DNA from: Nitrospira sp. BO4
GTDB taxonomy: Bacteria; Nitrospirota; Nitrospiria; Nitrospirales; Nitrospiraceae
DNA: 64,000 bases
Assembly: GCA_030144965.1 (NCBI GenBank)
Contig: JAMPUU010000006.1
Coordinates: 186,001-250,000 of the forward strand
Reading direction: 5' to 3'
The notes under the pieces are model-generated. The model saw only the letters and a program-made list of their open reading frames with translations. It had not been told where the DNA came from and ran no database searches. Below, one piece after another: positions 9,255-18,442 of the stretch. Position numbers and translations under genes: made by a program. The first letter of the stretch is position 1, and each line of letters starts with the position of its first letter.

Positions 9255-9968
9255 TCAGATGTGAGGCCGTCCTACCGCTCTCAGGAGCTCTTCCCGCTCC
9301 AGACTCGTGAGTTCTTTCCAACTCCCGGCGCTCAGCCCGTTGACAGTAATGTGCATGATCCTCGTTCGGTGCAACGTCATCACTCGATAACCCAGCGTCC
9401 GGCACATGCGCCTGATCTGCCGGTTGCGTCCCTCCGTCAGAATGATGCGAAACTGATCACGCCCCACGCGCATCGTCCGGCAGGGCTTCGTCCTGCTTCC
9501 AAGAATGACCACGCCCTGCGATAGATGCTCCAAGAAGGACTGTTCGAACGGACGATCGACCTGTACGAGGTACTCTCGTTCGTGCCCGAATTCGGCACGA
9601 AGAATCTCATTCACGATGTCGCCGTCGTTCGTCAGCAAAATGAGACCGGATGAATCCTTATCGAGCCGGCCTATCGGGAAGATCCGCTCGGGATGCCCGA
9701 TCTCCGCAATGATGTTTCTAGCGACGTGCGACTCGCTCGTTGTCGTGACGCCGACCGGCTTATGGTACTTAATGTAAAGGCTTGCTCTACCCCAGAGGAT
9801 CACCCTGCCTTCACGAGCAATGATATCGCCAGGCTCTACCTGGTCCCCGAGTTTGGCGACCCTGCCGTTAATCGTGATGGCGCCTGACTCAATCAAACGG
9901 TCAGCTTCGCGCCGGGAACAGATCCCGTGCTCGGTAAAGAACTTATTGATGCGGATGGTGTGATCCAC
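9255..9968 (-). CDS. rluF: 23S rRNA pseudouridine synthase, RluF/RsuA family
   Basis: 237 aa, GTG start. The N-terminal S4 RNA-binding domain (about 3-50, INKFFTEHGICSRREADRLI) is followed by a pseudouridine synthase domain whose motif II GRLDKDSSGLILLTNDG carries the catalytic Asp at about residue 103. The NRQIRRMC block is the conserved motif III. RsuA-family enzymes isomerise single uridines in rRNA. The RluF assignment (U2604 of 23S) is by overall resemblance, and RluB/RluE-type relatives remain possible. It closes the polyamine operon, 34 bases after agmatinase. Confidence 0.8.
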   Translation of the reverse strand: MDHTIRINKFFTEHGICSRREADRLIESGAITINGRVAKLGDQVEPGDIIAREGRVILWGRASLYIKYHKPVGVTTTSESHVARNIIAEIGHPERIFPIGRLDKDSSGLILLTNDGDIVNEILRAEFGHEREYLVQVDRPFEQSFLEHLSQGVVILGSRTKPCRTMRVGRDQFRIILTEGRNRQIRRMCRTLGYRVMTLHRTRIMHITVNGLSAGSWKELTSLEREELLRAVGRPHI

Positions 9969-10002
9969 GAGACGACAGGATGAATGACGAGTGATCGGAT
10001 CG

Positions 10003-10935
10003 TTAGTGCACGCGACGGCCAGCCTTCACTCGACCCAGGATGCGATAGATCAGACGCGCGATGGAAAATTGTGGCGCCACAAACCCTTCGATTGGAGCGA
10101 TCTCGCTGACATCCATTCCCACGATGCCCGGCCCGTTGGCAAGCGCCGTGACGAGATTGAGGGTATCGTACCATCCGAGGCCGCCTGGTTCCGGAGTTCC
10201 AAGCGCAGGAACGATCGACGCATCCAATCCGTCGCAGTCGAACGTTAAGTAGACCGGCGTTCGACAGGCGGCGACCACGTCAGGAATCCACTTTCCCGCT
10301 TTGCCTTCATACGAACCTGAAGGGTCAAGGATCGTTGCAGCAAAAAATGTCTTGATCCGATCCGTTGCGTCAATACAAGCAATCTCTTCCTGACTGATCG
10401 ATCGGATTCCCACCTGCACCAATGCTAAGCCGTCCTCTACGACGCGCGCCATGACACTGGCGTGGCTGAACGGATTGCCTTGATAGGCATTTCGCAGATC
10501 GCCGTGCGCATCGATCTGGACAACCGTCATGTCAGGGTATCGTTTCGCGTGGGCTCGAATGGCTCCCAGCGCACCAGTGTGTTCACCCGTCAACGTGACT
10601 AAAAACCGCCCTACTCCAACATGCGGTGAGACAAACGCTTCAATGGCATCGACTGCGGCACGATCGACCTTCCCCTTGAGATCCAAGGGCGAAGCCGTCG
10701 CGATTCCGCCCCATTCTTGATAGGGCTCAAACCGCAGCTGTTCGTCATAGAATTCAACCTGGCTCGAAGCTTCCAGGATGGCGGATGGGCCGCGGTCTGA
10801 TCCCTGGATGTAACTGGAGGTGTGTTCGTAGGGAGCCGGCAGCACGTAGACGCCTGCTTGGTCCGGATGACACCAGGGTTCGTCGATCCCCAGGAAATTG
10901 TGCTCCGGCCCCTCCCAACCCGAGGGAAGCGTCAT
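10003..10935 (-). CDS. speB: Agmatinase (ureohydrolase)
   Basis: 310 aa. It hydrolyses agmatine to putrescine and urea. Manganese-binding ureohydrolase signatures are present: GEHTGALG at about 117, QIDAHGDLR at about 141-149, SHASVM at about 157, and FDCDGLDAS followed by GTPEPGG at about 230-250. The segment between the last two lacks the usual APG but the fold signatures are intact. It lies directly downstream of the pyruvoyl arginine decarboxylase, its substrate supplier, which fixes the function as agmatinase rather than arginase with good confidence. Confidence 0.9.
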   Translation of the reverse strand: MTLPSGWEGPEHNFLGIDEPWCHPDQAGVYVLPAPYEHTSSYIQGSDRGPSAILEASSQVEFYDEQLRFEPYQEWGGIATASPLDLKGKVDRAAVDAIEAFVSPHVGVGRFLVTLTGEHTGALGAIRAHAKRYPDMTVVQIDAHGDLRNAYQGNPFSHASVMARVVEDGLALVQVGIRSISQEEIACIDATDRIKTFFAATILDPSGSYEGKAGKWIPDVVAACRTPVYLTFDCDGLDASIVPALGTPEPGGLGWYDTLNLVTALANGPGIVGMDVSEIAPIEGFVAPQFSIARLIYRILGRVKAGRRVH

Positions 10936-10998
10936 GCGTTCTTCTCTTCCCTTACCCGACGACTACGGCTGACCAATACAGCCAAGAACGACAGGTTG

Positions 10999-11568
10999 TT
11001 ACTTGCGAGAGCGGTTGGGCACATTCTCAGCCGGAATGAAGACCGCCAGCGCGATGACCGTTGTCCACTTCCCCTTCTTGCCGACAGCCGACTGGGTGAT
11101 ATTCAGGGTTCGCACGATCTTTCCGCCCATCTTAAAAACCTGTTCGCGCTCTTTCCAGGCGACATTCGGATCGAATTCAACTCCTAACGTCGTCGCCAGC
11201 ATTTGCGCGGCGAGATCTTCCGTATACTCTCCGGTTTCCTCATCCGTCTCACCATGAGCATGATGCTCTGAGAGATACCCATAGGTGCCTCGATCAGTGG
11301 GCTTGGCGAGGCCGACCGAAGCCGAAACCAGTTGGTTTCGCTCGTTGGTCTCGGAACGGGCCATGACGCAAAACGTAATCTCTCCGGGTTTCAACAGCTT
11401 TTCACCGCGCTTTCGGGGGATGATCTTACAATTCGGTGGAAGGATGGAAGAGACGCTGACGAGGTTGCAATAGGCCACACCGGCGCTGCGCAACGCTTCT
11501 TCGAAGGAGGCCAATTTTTCTTTGTGGACCCCCACCCCTCTCGTTAAAAACATATGCGTAGGTACCAT
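10999..11568 (-). CDS. pdaD: Pyruvoyl-dependent arginine decarboxylase
   Basis: 189 aa from ATG 11568, which follows AAAGGGGAG at short spacing. An in-frame extension to 11652 has no SD. The protein makes agmatine from arginine using a pyruvoyl group formed by self-cleavage at the Ser-Ser bond in [11 protein letters not shown] (Ser40-Ser41 of this start). The GVG segment near the N-terminus and the [10 protein letters not shown] strand are typical of the family best known in archaea and chlamydiae. It is the first committed step of the polyamine operon, followed by speB. PLP-type SpeA is not seen here. Confidence 0.9.
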   Translation of the reverse strand: MVPTHMFLTRGVGVHKEKLASFEEALRSAGVAYCNLVSVSSILPPNCKIIPRKRGEKLLKPGEITFCVMARSETNERNQLVSASVGLAKPTDRGTYGYLSEHHAHGETDEETGEYTEDLAAQMLATTLGVEFDPNVAWKEREQVFKMGGKIVRTLNITQSAVGKKGKWTTVIALAVFIPAENVPNRSRK

Positions 11569-11723
11569 CATCTCCCCTTTCGTCTGGTAAGCGAGCGTTC
11601 TGGTTGTTCGGAAGTTGTTTGGTGACGTGTTGCAAAGCGGCCAGCCAGACAAACAAACCGGACCAGATCATCACAGTATCGGGCGCCTGTTGTAGCAAGA
11701 TTGGACTGGCTTCGCAATATCTT

Positions 11724-13178
11724 CTAGACACTTTTTTCGGGCTGGCCTGACGGGTCTTTGAGGTTCATGATCAATAACCGCGGCTCCGTCATATCTTCAA
11801 TCGCCGCGCGAACACCCTCTCGCCCTAATCCGGAATCTTTCACGCCTCCATAGGGCATATGATCCGCTCGAAACGTGGGAATTTCATTCGCCAAGACAGC
11901 GCCGACTTCCACATGACGGAAGGCGTAAAAGATCTTGTTGATGTCTTGCGTGAAAATGCCGGCCTGCAATCCGAAATCGGATTGATTCAGCAGTGCCACA
12001 GCCTCGCTCAATTGACGATACGGAGTGACGGTGACGACCGGTCCGAAGACCTCGTTGCACGAGACCTTCATGTCGAGCTTCACATTCGACAGTACCGTCG
12101 CCTCCACCAAGGAACCCATCCGCTTGCCTCCCAACAGGACGCGCGCTCCTTCTGCCACGGCTTCGCCGATCCAACTTTCCACCCGTTGGGCGGCCGCGTG
12201 GTCGATGAGCGGGCCGATGCTCGTCGTCTCGTCGTTCGGATCTCCGGTCTTCAACCGGGCGACATGCATGAGGAGCTTGGTCGTAAACAAATCGGCGATC
12301 GAATGGTGAACGAAGATTCGTTGCACCGAAATGCACGTCTGGCCGGCGTACCCAAATCCTCCCGCAGCGCAACGCTGTGCCGCAAGTTCAATGTCGGCAT
12401 CCGGCTCGATCACGACGCCGGCGTTGCCGCCGAGCTCTAGTGTTATTTTCTTCTTCCCGCACTTCGCCTTCAACATCCATCCGATCGAGGCGCTTCCCGT
12501 GAAACTGAGCAACTTGAACCGCGGATCGACGACCATCCGCTCGGCAAGAACATTGTCGCACGGCACCACATTGAGCGCGCCAGCAGGAAGTCCCGCTTCC
12601 ATCGCCACCTCTCCAAGGAGGAGGGCCGTCAAAGGAGTCTGAGGAGCCGGTTTGATGAGAATTGAATTGCCGGAAGCCAGCGCCGGCGCCACTTTGTGCG
12701 CCACAAGATTCAGCGGAAAGTTGAATGGAGTAATGCCGAGAACGGGACCAATCGGAAAACGGCGCAGCACACCCAAATGCGTATCGGAGCCGGGCGTCCA
12801 ATCCAGCGGCACAACCTCACCCGCGATACGCCTCGCTTCTTCGGCTGCGACGGTAAAAGTCTGCACCGCCCGGCTGACTTCACGCTTGGCATCGGAGATC
12901 GGCTTGCCCGCCTCCATGGTGATCGTTCGGGCAAACTCGTCTCGGCGTCGATAAATCAGCGCGGCGATCTGTTGGAGAATATTATATCGGGCATGCGACG
13001 GGAGTTGCCCCATGGTCGCAGCCGCACTGTAGGTGGATGCAATGGCCTGGTCTACATCAGCCTCCGTCGCCTGGGCGACCTCGGCGATGAGCTGTCCGGT
13101 GAACGGATCAACAACAGAGGCCGTGGCCTCGCCGTGCTTCCATTGACCGTGAACCAGAAACGGACGTGATTCCTGCAC
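11724..13178 (-). CDS. Aldehyde dehydrogenase family protein
   Basis: 484 aa from a GTG at 13178; a reading frame to 13319 would overlap the upstream zinc-ribbon gene. It is an NAD(P)-dependent aldehyde dehydrogenase with the Rossmann segment, catalytic Glu in LELGGNAG (about 248) and catalytic Cys in YAGQTCISVQR (about 282). It sits inside the polyamine operon, so an aminoaldehyde derived from putrescine is a reasonable substrate. The sequence also resembles lactaldehyde/glyceraldehyde-3-phosphate (non-phosphorylating) type enzymes, and specificity cannot be assigned. The start codon is uncertain because no strong SD is present. Confidence 0.85.
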   Translation of the reverse strand: MQESRPFLVHGQWKHGEATASVVDPFTGQLIAEVAQATEADVDQAIASTYSAAATMGQLPSHARYNILQQIAALIYRRRDEFARTITMEAGKPISDAKREVSRAVQTFTVAAEEARRIAGEVVPLDWTPGSDTHLGVLRRFPIGPVLGITPFNFPLNLVAHKVAPALASGNSILIKPAPQTPLTALLLGEVAMEAGLPAGALNVVPCDNVLAERMVVDPRFKLLSFTGSASIGWMLKAKCGKKKITLELGGNAGVVIEPDADIELAAQRCAAGGFGYAGQTCISVQRIFVHHSIADLFTTKLLMHVARLKTGDPNDETTSIGPLIDHAAAQRVESWIGEAVAEGARVLLGGKRMGSLVEATVLSNVKLDMKVSCNEVFGPVVTVTPYRQLSEAVALLNQSDFGLQAGIFTQDINKIFYAFRHVEVGAVLANEIPTFRADHMPYGGVKDSGLGREGVRAAIEDMTEPRLLIMNLKDPSGQPEKSV

Positions 13179-13213
13179 TGGAAGACTCGCTGGAGTCCGT
13201 GACGATGTTAGTA

Positions 13214-13486
13214 TTAATCCGCCGCTTCGACCGGAGCAGCGGATTGAACGGTAGGCTGGGAAGAGGCGGCCGTCTCTTGCGCGGTCACGGCCTTCGCGAT
13301 CAGCTCCTCTGTGCCCCAATCACGAATGGCTTCCAAGGTAAACCCTTCGTAGGTTGACACGCCGTGACAGGACGGACAATCCGGCATCGGAACTTTTCTG
13401 TAGAAGACTTCCGTCAGGCACGACATACACACCCAGAAATCATCGTCGCGATGGGAGACGGGCCAGAACGATTGCGTCGAAGTCAT
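13214..13486 (-). CDS. Small zinc-ribbon protein
   Basis: 90 aa. Two CxxC pairs (CMSC at about 20-23 and CPSC at about 37-40) form a treble-clef or rubredoxin-like knuckle. The C-terminal half is Ala/Thr/Gln-rich and probably disordered. ATG 13486 follows AAGGTGG. It sits between the DsbA-like gene and the aldehyde dehydrogenase on the same strand. I do not recognise a named family; the cysteine pattern suggests a structural zinc site. Confidence 0.7.
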   Translation of the reverse strand: MTSTQSFWPVSHRDDDFWVCMSCLTEVFYRKVPMPDCPSCHGVSTYEGFTLEAIRDWGTEELIAKAVTAQETAASSQPTVQSAAPVEAAD

Positions 13487-13588
13487 AAGCCACCTTACCT
13501 TTGATTACGAACAGGACTCAGGACCGAGGGACTACTACCTACCTTATCATTAATACCCACCCGTTTACCCGTCGCCGGCGCCATCTCG

Positions 13589-14221
13589 CTACTGCTGAAC
13601 ACTTGCCAGAAGCCGGTCAATTTCTTCCGCAAACATCTCGAATGGAAACGCTCCGGGAATCGCGACGGCCGGCTCTTTGTCCGTCGGCTCACTGGCCGTT
13701 TTCATGAGAATGAAGCCCGGAGTTCCATGAAACCCCCACCGATTGGCCTCCTGCCGATCTTCAAAGATCGATTTGCTATATCGCCCGTCCTTCACGCACC
13801 GTTCAAACGCGGACTGATCAAGACCGAGTGCCGCTGTATGCCGGAGATAGACGTCCTTGTCGAGTCGGCCTCTTTCGGCAAACAAGCGGTCGTGCATCGC
13901 CCAGTATTTTCCCTGCGCGCCGGCACAGCGCGCCGCCGTGGCGGCGTCAACACCCGGGCCCTGATCCGCACGAGGGAAATCCCGATAGACGAATCGCACT
14001 TTCCCGGTATCCACATAGCGGGCCTGGATGCGCGGCCACGTATCCTTGAAAAATTTCAAGCAATATCCGCATGTGAAGTCCGAGTATTCGATCAACGTCA
14101 CGGGAGCATTCGCTTGTCCCCTCATCCGAACATCGGCCTCAAGCGAATCTCCGGCAAAGACAACGGAGGACCACAAGAGGCCACCGCAAATGACAGACTG
14201 AATCAATCGTCGCCCCATCAT
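13589..14221 (-). CDS. DsbA-like thioredoxin-fold protein, exported
   Basis: 210 aa from ATG 14221, which overlaps the stop of the upstream gene as ATGA. The signal peptide covers about 1-24 and ends VVFAGDS. The thioredoxin-fold domain carries a CGYC redox pair in YSDFTCGYCLKFF, and a cis-Pro segment FHGTPGFIL near the C-terminus is typical of DsbA/DSBA-like oxidoreductases. It probably acts on periplasmic disulfides. It is translationally coupled to the DHS-like gene, but a role in polyamine metabolism is not evident. Confidence 0.85.
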   Translation of the reverse strand: MMGRRLIQSVICGGLLWSSVVFAGDSLEADVRMRGQANAPVTLIEYSDFTCGYCLKFFKDTWPRIQARYVDTGKVRFVYRDFPRADQGPGVDAATAARCAGAQGKYWAMHDRLFAERGRLDKDVYLRHTAALGLDQSAFERCVKDGRYSKSIFEDRQEANRWGFHGTPGFILMKTASEPTDKEPAVAIPGAFPFEMFAEEIDRLLASVQQ

Positions 14222-15333
14222 CGATCGCCCACCCGATCCACAGCACCGGCTTTCTTTCTCTCCAAAATCCCCATCATCAACAGGGGCCATACCACCGTCG
14301 CATCGCTCAACACTTCAGCGAATCGTCCCCCGTCATTCGGTGTGACAAATTTTCCCCAGGAAAGCCCTTCTTGATACGTGCAGCCGCTGAGACCACCCCA
14401 ATAGTCCGGCTCTGGACAAATTCTTACTCCGTAATGGAATCGCGGGGGTTTCACGGTGAGCCCCAAACGAAGATTGCCGATTTCGATGTACGGACCGACC
14501 TGTTGAGCCCAGTTCCGTGGGACGCCCCCTCCGATCGTAAAAATTCCGAGTCGTTTGGCCGAAAGAACATGGTCCGCATAGCTATTGAGATCCAGATAGG
14601 GATTGAACGACGGGCAAGATTGGTGAATGGCTCGCAAGACGGCCAAGTCACCTCCTTGTCCTGCACGTGATCGTGCCCGATCAACTTCCCGCGCCATCGC
14701 CCACGTTCCCACATCGAGTCCTACCTCTGAATCGGTGAACGCAGGAATAAACACGGGCACCTTTTTCAGGTAGGCGCTTTTCAGTATTCCATCGCCGCCG
14801 AATTCCTCCGCCAAAGTCTTGCCGAGTTCTCTTGTAAGGGTTTCTGATGAAAGCGGTCGATCGTGATCGAGACGTTTCAACGTCTGGGTCACAACGTGCT
14901 CGACATAATTCAGGTTCGCTTCCATTTCCAGCGTGTCGTAGACGCGATTGTACCCCTTCCTAAAGAGCTCTTCGTCACTCATCGAAGGGTCATGCCGGTA
15001 ATGCGTCTTGCCGACCGATTCACTGAGGCCGTGAGCCATCAGCGCTCCGGTCGAGATGATGCATTGCACCATTCCTTCATCGATCATCTTCGTGATGATC
15101 TTCCCCATCTTGGCGATCGTCATCGCACCGGACAACGTCATGACGACATGGCAGTCAGGGTCCTCGATCATCGCCCAGAGCACGTCGAACGCTTTACCGA
15201 GATGCCGTCCCCCGAAGGCGGTCTTGCCCATGGCTTCGAGCAAATCGGTGAACGAGGTGATCTTGTCGGGATCAAGCGGTTCAAGCGCTTCCAACCCGTC
15301 TCGAGCACCGTCATGAAACTCGCGCGTTGCCAT
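14218..15333 (-). CDS. Deoxyhypusine synthase-like protein (probable homospermidine synthase type)
   Basis: 371 aa. It has the deoxyhypusine synthase fold with NAD-binding segments (STGALMAHG at about 95, FTIGGGVPRNW at about 272) and the active-site lysine in LSWGKF at about 332, the position that forms the enzyme-imine intermediate in the human enzyme. Bacteria lack the eIF5A substrate. Bacterial members characterised so far transfer aminobutyl groups to putrescine to make homospermidine. Placement upstream of arginine decarboxylase and agmatinase, which make putrescine, supports that role here. It is the first gene of the polyamine operon. Confidence 0.85.
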   Translation of the reverse strand: MATREFHDGARDGLEALEPLDPDKITSFTDLLEAMGKTAFGGRHLGKAFDVLWAMIEDPDCHVVMTLSGAMTIAKMGKIITKMIDEGMVQCIISTGALMAHGLSESVGKTHYRHDPSMSDEELFRKGYNRVYDTLEMEANLNYVEHVVTQTLKRLDHDRPLSSETLTRELGKTLAEEFGGDGILKSAYLKKVPVFIPAFTDSEVGLDVGTWAMAREVDRARSRAGQGGDLAVLRAIHQSCPSFNPYLDLNSYADHVLSAKRLGIFTIGGGVPRNWAQQVGPYIEIGNLRLGLTVKPPRFHYGVRICPEPDYWGGLSGCTYQEGLSWGKFVTPNDGGRFAEVLSDATVVWPLLMMGILERKKAGAVDRVGDR

Positions 15334-15836
15334 ACCTCTGCCCTTGGAAAGGAACCTCTTACTAACCGCTTTTGTTTATACACAACCGTGAATAGAGGCG
15401 TCAATGAAAGGTTCGCTCGTCCGGCAGCTTGCATACGCGCACAGAAGTTGAGTGCGTAATCTCTTCCGAATTGAAACTTAGTTGTCGTCATGTAGTAGCA
15501 AGCAATGGCTCGACGGTCGGTATGACGTGTGCGGCCAGGAATTTTTACCCTGGCCTTTCTCTAGCCTTTCCGATGGGCGAGACCTATAATCCGGTCTCCC
15601 TTCAGGAGAGGCAGGCCTGACAAGGCTGCGAGCGTTCGCATCGTCCTGCATGCAATGGAGCCATTGAGCAGCACCGATGCCCTACGACCACCGACCCTCG
15701 ATTCTTTCTGATCTCCAACATCGACGGACTCCGAGCCGGCGATCGTCAGGACGCTTGTTGCCAGGTCGACATCAAGCGCATGCCGCACAATCACGCGCAC
15801 GACACACGTGCAGCGCATCGTGAGAAGGAGGCGACT
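15334..15836. other. Gene-free control region with a short hairpin
   Basis: A 503-bp stretch between the divergent DHS-like and NCS2 genes holds no convincing reading frame. The clearest structure is GAGACC (15579-15584), an 8-base loop reading TATAATCC, then GGTCTC (15593-15598). I looked for purine or xanthine riboswitch signatures ahead of the permease and see none. Promoters for both flanking genes must lie here. Confidence 0.5.
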
Positions 15837-17414
15837 ATGACCGCGAGCAAGCCTGCTGTCTGGGTACCCGGCGACTGGAACGCCTTGTTCGGATTCGGCA
15901 CCAACATCTTGCTCAACCTGCTGGTCCTCACCGGCCTGCTGCGATTCGTGCTGAAGATGCCGGACAGCCTCGTCTTCGGCCGCATTCTACCGGCCTGCGG
16001 CTTGATGCTGTTCATGAGTACCATGTACTACGCATGGCTCGCGTACCAATTGGCCAAAACAAGCGGACGCCACGATGTCACCGCGCTCCCATCGGGCACG
16101 AGTGTGCCACATATGTTCGTGGTGGTGTTTGTGATCATGCTGCCGATTACGCTGCAAACCGGCGATCCGATCAAGGGCTGGGAAGCAGGCCTGACCTGGG
16201 TGTTCGTTCAGAGCTTCGTGCTCATGATCGGCGGCTTCATCGCACCATGGATCCGCAAAGTCACACCCCGCGCAGCGCTGCTCGGTACGCTGGCCGGTGT
16301 TTCCATTGCGTTCATTTCCATGCGTCCAGCTCTGGAAATGTTCATGACGCCGCTGATCGGGCTCATCTGTTTCGCAATCATCTTAGTCAGCTGGCTGGGC
16401 GGAGTGCGTTACTTCAAGGGCATCCCCGCGGGACTGGTGGCCATTGCCTTCGGCACGCTGATCGCTTGGGGCTCCACGGCATTTGGTCTGAACTATGGTG
16501 GGATGACCCTGGACAAGTTGGTCGGCTCCTTCTCGAATTTTGGTTTTTCGGTTCCAATACCCTCACTCGGTCACGTGTTTGCCGGTTTTGAATATCTCGG
16601 CATCATCTTGGTCACTGCCATCCCGTTCGGGATCTACGATTTGGTGGAAGCCGTCGACAATGTCGAAAGTGCCGCCGCAGCCGGCGACAGTTTTCCGACG
16701 ACACGCGTGCTCACCGCCGACGGCATCATCAGCCTGATCGGCTGCCTGATGGGCAATCCGTTCATCCTCGCCGTCTACATCGGCCAGCCGGGGTGGAAAG
16801 CGATCGGCGGTCGCATCGGCTATTCCGCCGCAACCGGCATGCTGGTCATCGTGCTGGCCTGGTTCGGCATCATTTCAGTCATGATGGCACTGATCCCGGT
16901 TGTGGCTATCGCGCCGATCCTGCTCTACATCGGCATGCTGATTGGGTCGCAAGCGTTCCTGGAAACGCCGCGCACCCACGCTCCGGCCATTATCCTCGGG
17001 CTGGTCCCGCATGTCGCGGCGTGGGGGAAGCTGCAGATCGAAGGCGCGCTGGGCGCCGCCGGTACCAATGTTGCCGCTGTCGGACTCGACAAACTCGGTC
17101 AGGTCGGCGTCCTCTACCACGGGCTTCAGGTCATCGGCGGTGGCGCGATTCTCGGCGGACTGGTGTTGACTTCGATTGCCGTATTCGTGATCGACCGATC
17201 GTTTTCCAAGGCAGGTGTGTTTGCTCTTGTCGGTGCCGTGTTCACGTTCTTCGGATTCATGCACGGCGAGGCGATCGGCCTCGCTCAATCACCGGTCGTC
17301 GCCCTCGCCTATTTGGGTGTCGCAGGCGTCATGTTCGGATGCGCACGATACGCGACCACGGCGCCACCGGCCGTCGAAGCCCATCCGCACAGCGCCATTG
17401 TTCAAGCTGGTTGA
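15837..17414 (+). CDS. NCS2-family permease (purine/xanthine/uracil type)
   Basis: 525 aa from ATG 15837 behind AGAAGGAGG. About 12-14 hydrophobic segments are present. The FGIYDLVEAVDNVESAAAAGD block holds the acidic residue of the TM8-TM9 substrate site, and GCLMGNPF is close to the conserved NCS2 NPxxF-type segment, as in AzgA-like carriers. These are proton symporters of nucleobases in the inner membrane. The substrate cannot be assigned. The gene ends 38 bases before the oldest tRNA-Glu att remnant, so it marks the chromosomal border of the insertion locus. Confidence 0.82.
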   Translation: MTASKPAVWVPGDWNALFGFGTNILLNLLVLTGLLRFVLKMPDSLVFGRILPACGLMLFMSTMYYAWLAYQLAKTSGRHDVTALPSGTSVPHMFVVVFVIMLPITLQTGDPIKGWEAGLTWVFVQSFVLMIGGFIAPWIRKVTPRAALLGTLAGVSIAFISMRPALEMFMTPLIGLICFAIILVSWLGGVRYFKGIPAGLVAIAFGTLIAWGSTAFGLNYGGMTLDKLVGSFSNFGFSVPIPSLGHVFAGFEYLGIILVTAIPFGIYDLVEAVDNVESAAAAGDSFPTTRVLTADGIISLIGCLMGNPFILAVYIGQPGWKAIGGRIGYSAATGMLVIVLAWFGIISVMMALIPVVAIAPILLYIGMLIGSQAFLETPRTHAPAIILGLVPHVAAWGKLQIEGALGAAGTNVAAVGLDKLGQVGVLYHGLQVIGGGAILGGLVLTSIAVFVIDRSFSKAGVFALVGAVFTFFGFMHGEAIGLAQSPVVALAYLGVAGVMFGCARYATTAPPAVEAHPHSAIVQAG

Positions 17415-17452
17415 GAAGATTCCATCAAGAGACGCACGGCACGAGCAAGCTT

Positions 17453-17485
17453 GGTGTGGTCCCAACGGGATTCGAGCCTGTATTT
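17453..17485 (-). repeat. Diverged att remnant of the tRNA-Glu 3' end (copy A)
   Basis: 33 positions match the 3' part of tRNA-Glu(CTC) with several substitutions: the encoded CCA and parts of the T-arm have changed, while GGTCCCAACGGGATTCGA is conserved. Copies A and B also remain alignable for roughly 60-70 bases to their right (GACTTCGCC and TTATCG at matching offsets), which the tRNA locus does not share. That is expected for the left ends of two related elements. Confidence 0.7.
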
Positions 17486-17556
17486 GACTACGACGAGGAC
17501 TTCGCCAGCTTGTTATCGCTGGTTCCGCCAATTTTCCCCAAGTCGGGACCGGTTCT

Positions 17557-18117
17557 TCATTTTCTAGTCTGCAACTCCACGTTGACGAGTTTTATTTCGG
17601 AGAGATCCGCGAGCCGCGGACACCAACGTGTGCCGGCACGCCACAAGGCCGAGTCCAGTTGGTCGTAGATGGTCCCTGGGTGCTCATAGTGAATGCCATA
17701 GGCATGTGTGGCCGCCTTACGACACGGAAATACGAACGACTTGTCCGCGTCGTTCAGGTCGACCTCGAACCGGGTCACCATCAGATCAAATGTGAGCTTA
17801 ATCTTGAACCAACAATGCGCATGATGGTCGTCGACCTGCATCGATTGCTGATAGCACTGCAACACATCACGGACGGTCGCCATGGTCAACGACGCGTTTC
17901 CCGAGAAAACCTCGGCTCGCTTGTCGAGCACCAAGGCCTTGGCCAGGGACAAGGCGTGTCCTACTTGAATAGGGTTCATGAGGTCAAAAGCCGACTCATA
18001 AATGATGATATTAGGATGCACCCTGAATTCGCGTAGGGTTCCCCGCTTGGCCAACTCGAGGTTCCAATAGAAGTCCACGGCCTGCGACTGGCGGAAGCGA
18101 AAGGTCACGAGGTTCAT
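17557..18117 (-). CDS. Hypothetical protein in an island remnant
   Basis: 186 aa, no family recognised. No signal peptide or membrane segment is visible. It is rich in aromatic and charged residues and ends in a basic tail. ATG 18117 follows a GGGGGTTAATT stretch. It is the only gene between att copies A (17453) and B (18265), so it appears to be what is left of an older insertion at the tRNA-Glu site. The opposite frame has only a shorter open stretch, which supports this frame. Confidence 0.6.
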   Translation of the reverse strand: MNLVTFRFRQSQAVDFYWNLELAKRGTLREFRVHPNIIIYESAFDLMNPIQVGHALSLAKALVLDKRAEVFSGNASLTMATVRDVLQCYQQSMQVDDHHAHCWFKIKLTFDLMVTRFEVDLNDADKSFVFPCRKAATHAYGIHYEHPGTIYDQLDSALWRAGTRWCPRLADLSEIKLVNVELQTRK

Positions 18118-18264
18118 AATTAACCCCCGTCACTAAGATTAACGATACCTGGAACCTTCAGGAAGGTACTCGGTCACGGTTAACCTACACCACCTTCTGC
18201 AACATTTTCAGCTCCCTCTTTGAGGGAATCCTGACCCTTGCCAGGCCTTCGGGGAAAGGAAAGA

Positions 18265-18297
18265 GTGGTGGTCCCAACGGGATTCGAACCCGTGTTT
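18265..18297 (-). repeat. Distal att site (copy B), exact duplicate of the tRNA 3' end
   Basis: 33 bases identical to 26053-26085, covering CCA, discriminator, acceptor 3' strand, T-arm and part of the variable region. The remaining 5' half of a tRNA is absent, so this is a displaced 3' fragment created by site-specific integration and not a second tRNA. The surrounding 18118-18442 gap holds no gene I can support. Confidence 0.9.
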
Positions 18298-18442
18298 CAA
18301 TTGGACGACGACTTCGCCTTTTATTATCGACCTGTTCAACGAATTTATTCAAGCCAGAAACGGGCACAACTAAAACATGCTGTAAAACCAACCACACCGA
18401 GTTTTAGGTGAGGTCGCGAATTGTCCCCGACATCAATACTTA

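Noticed and set aside
15540..15836. Riboswitch upstream of the NCS2 permease
   Set aside because: The hairpin at 15579-15598 and neighbouring bases do not fit purine, xanthine or guanidine riboswitch patterns that I know.
18265..18340. Possible second tRNA gene
   Set aside because: Only the 3' half of tRNA-Glu is present; no D-arm, anticodon arm or acceptor 5' strand follows, so it is an att fragment.
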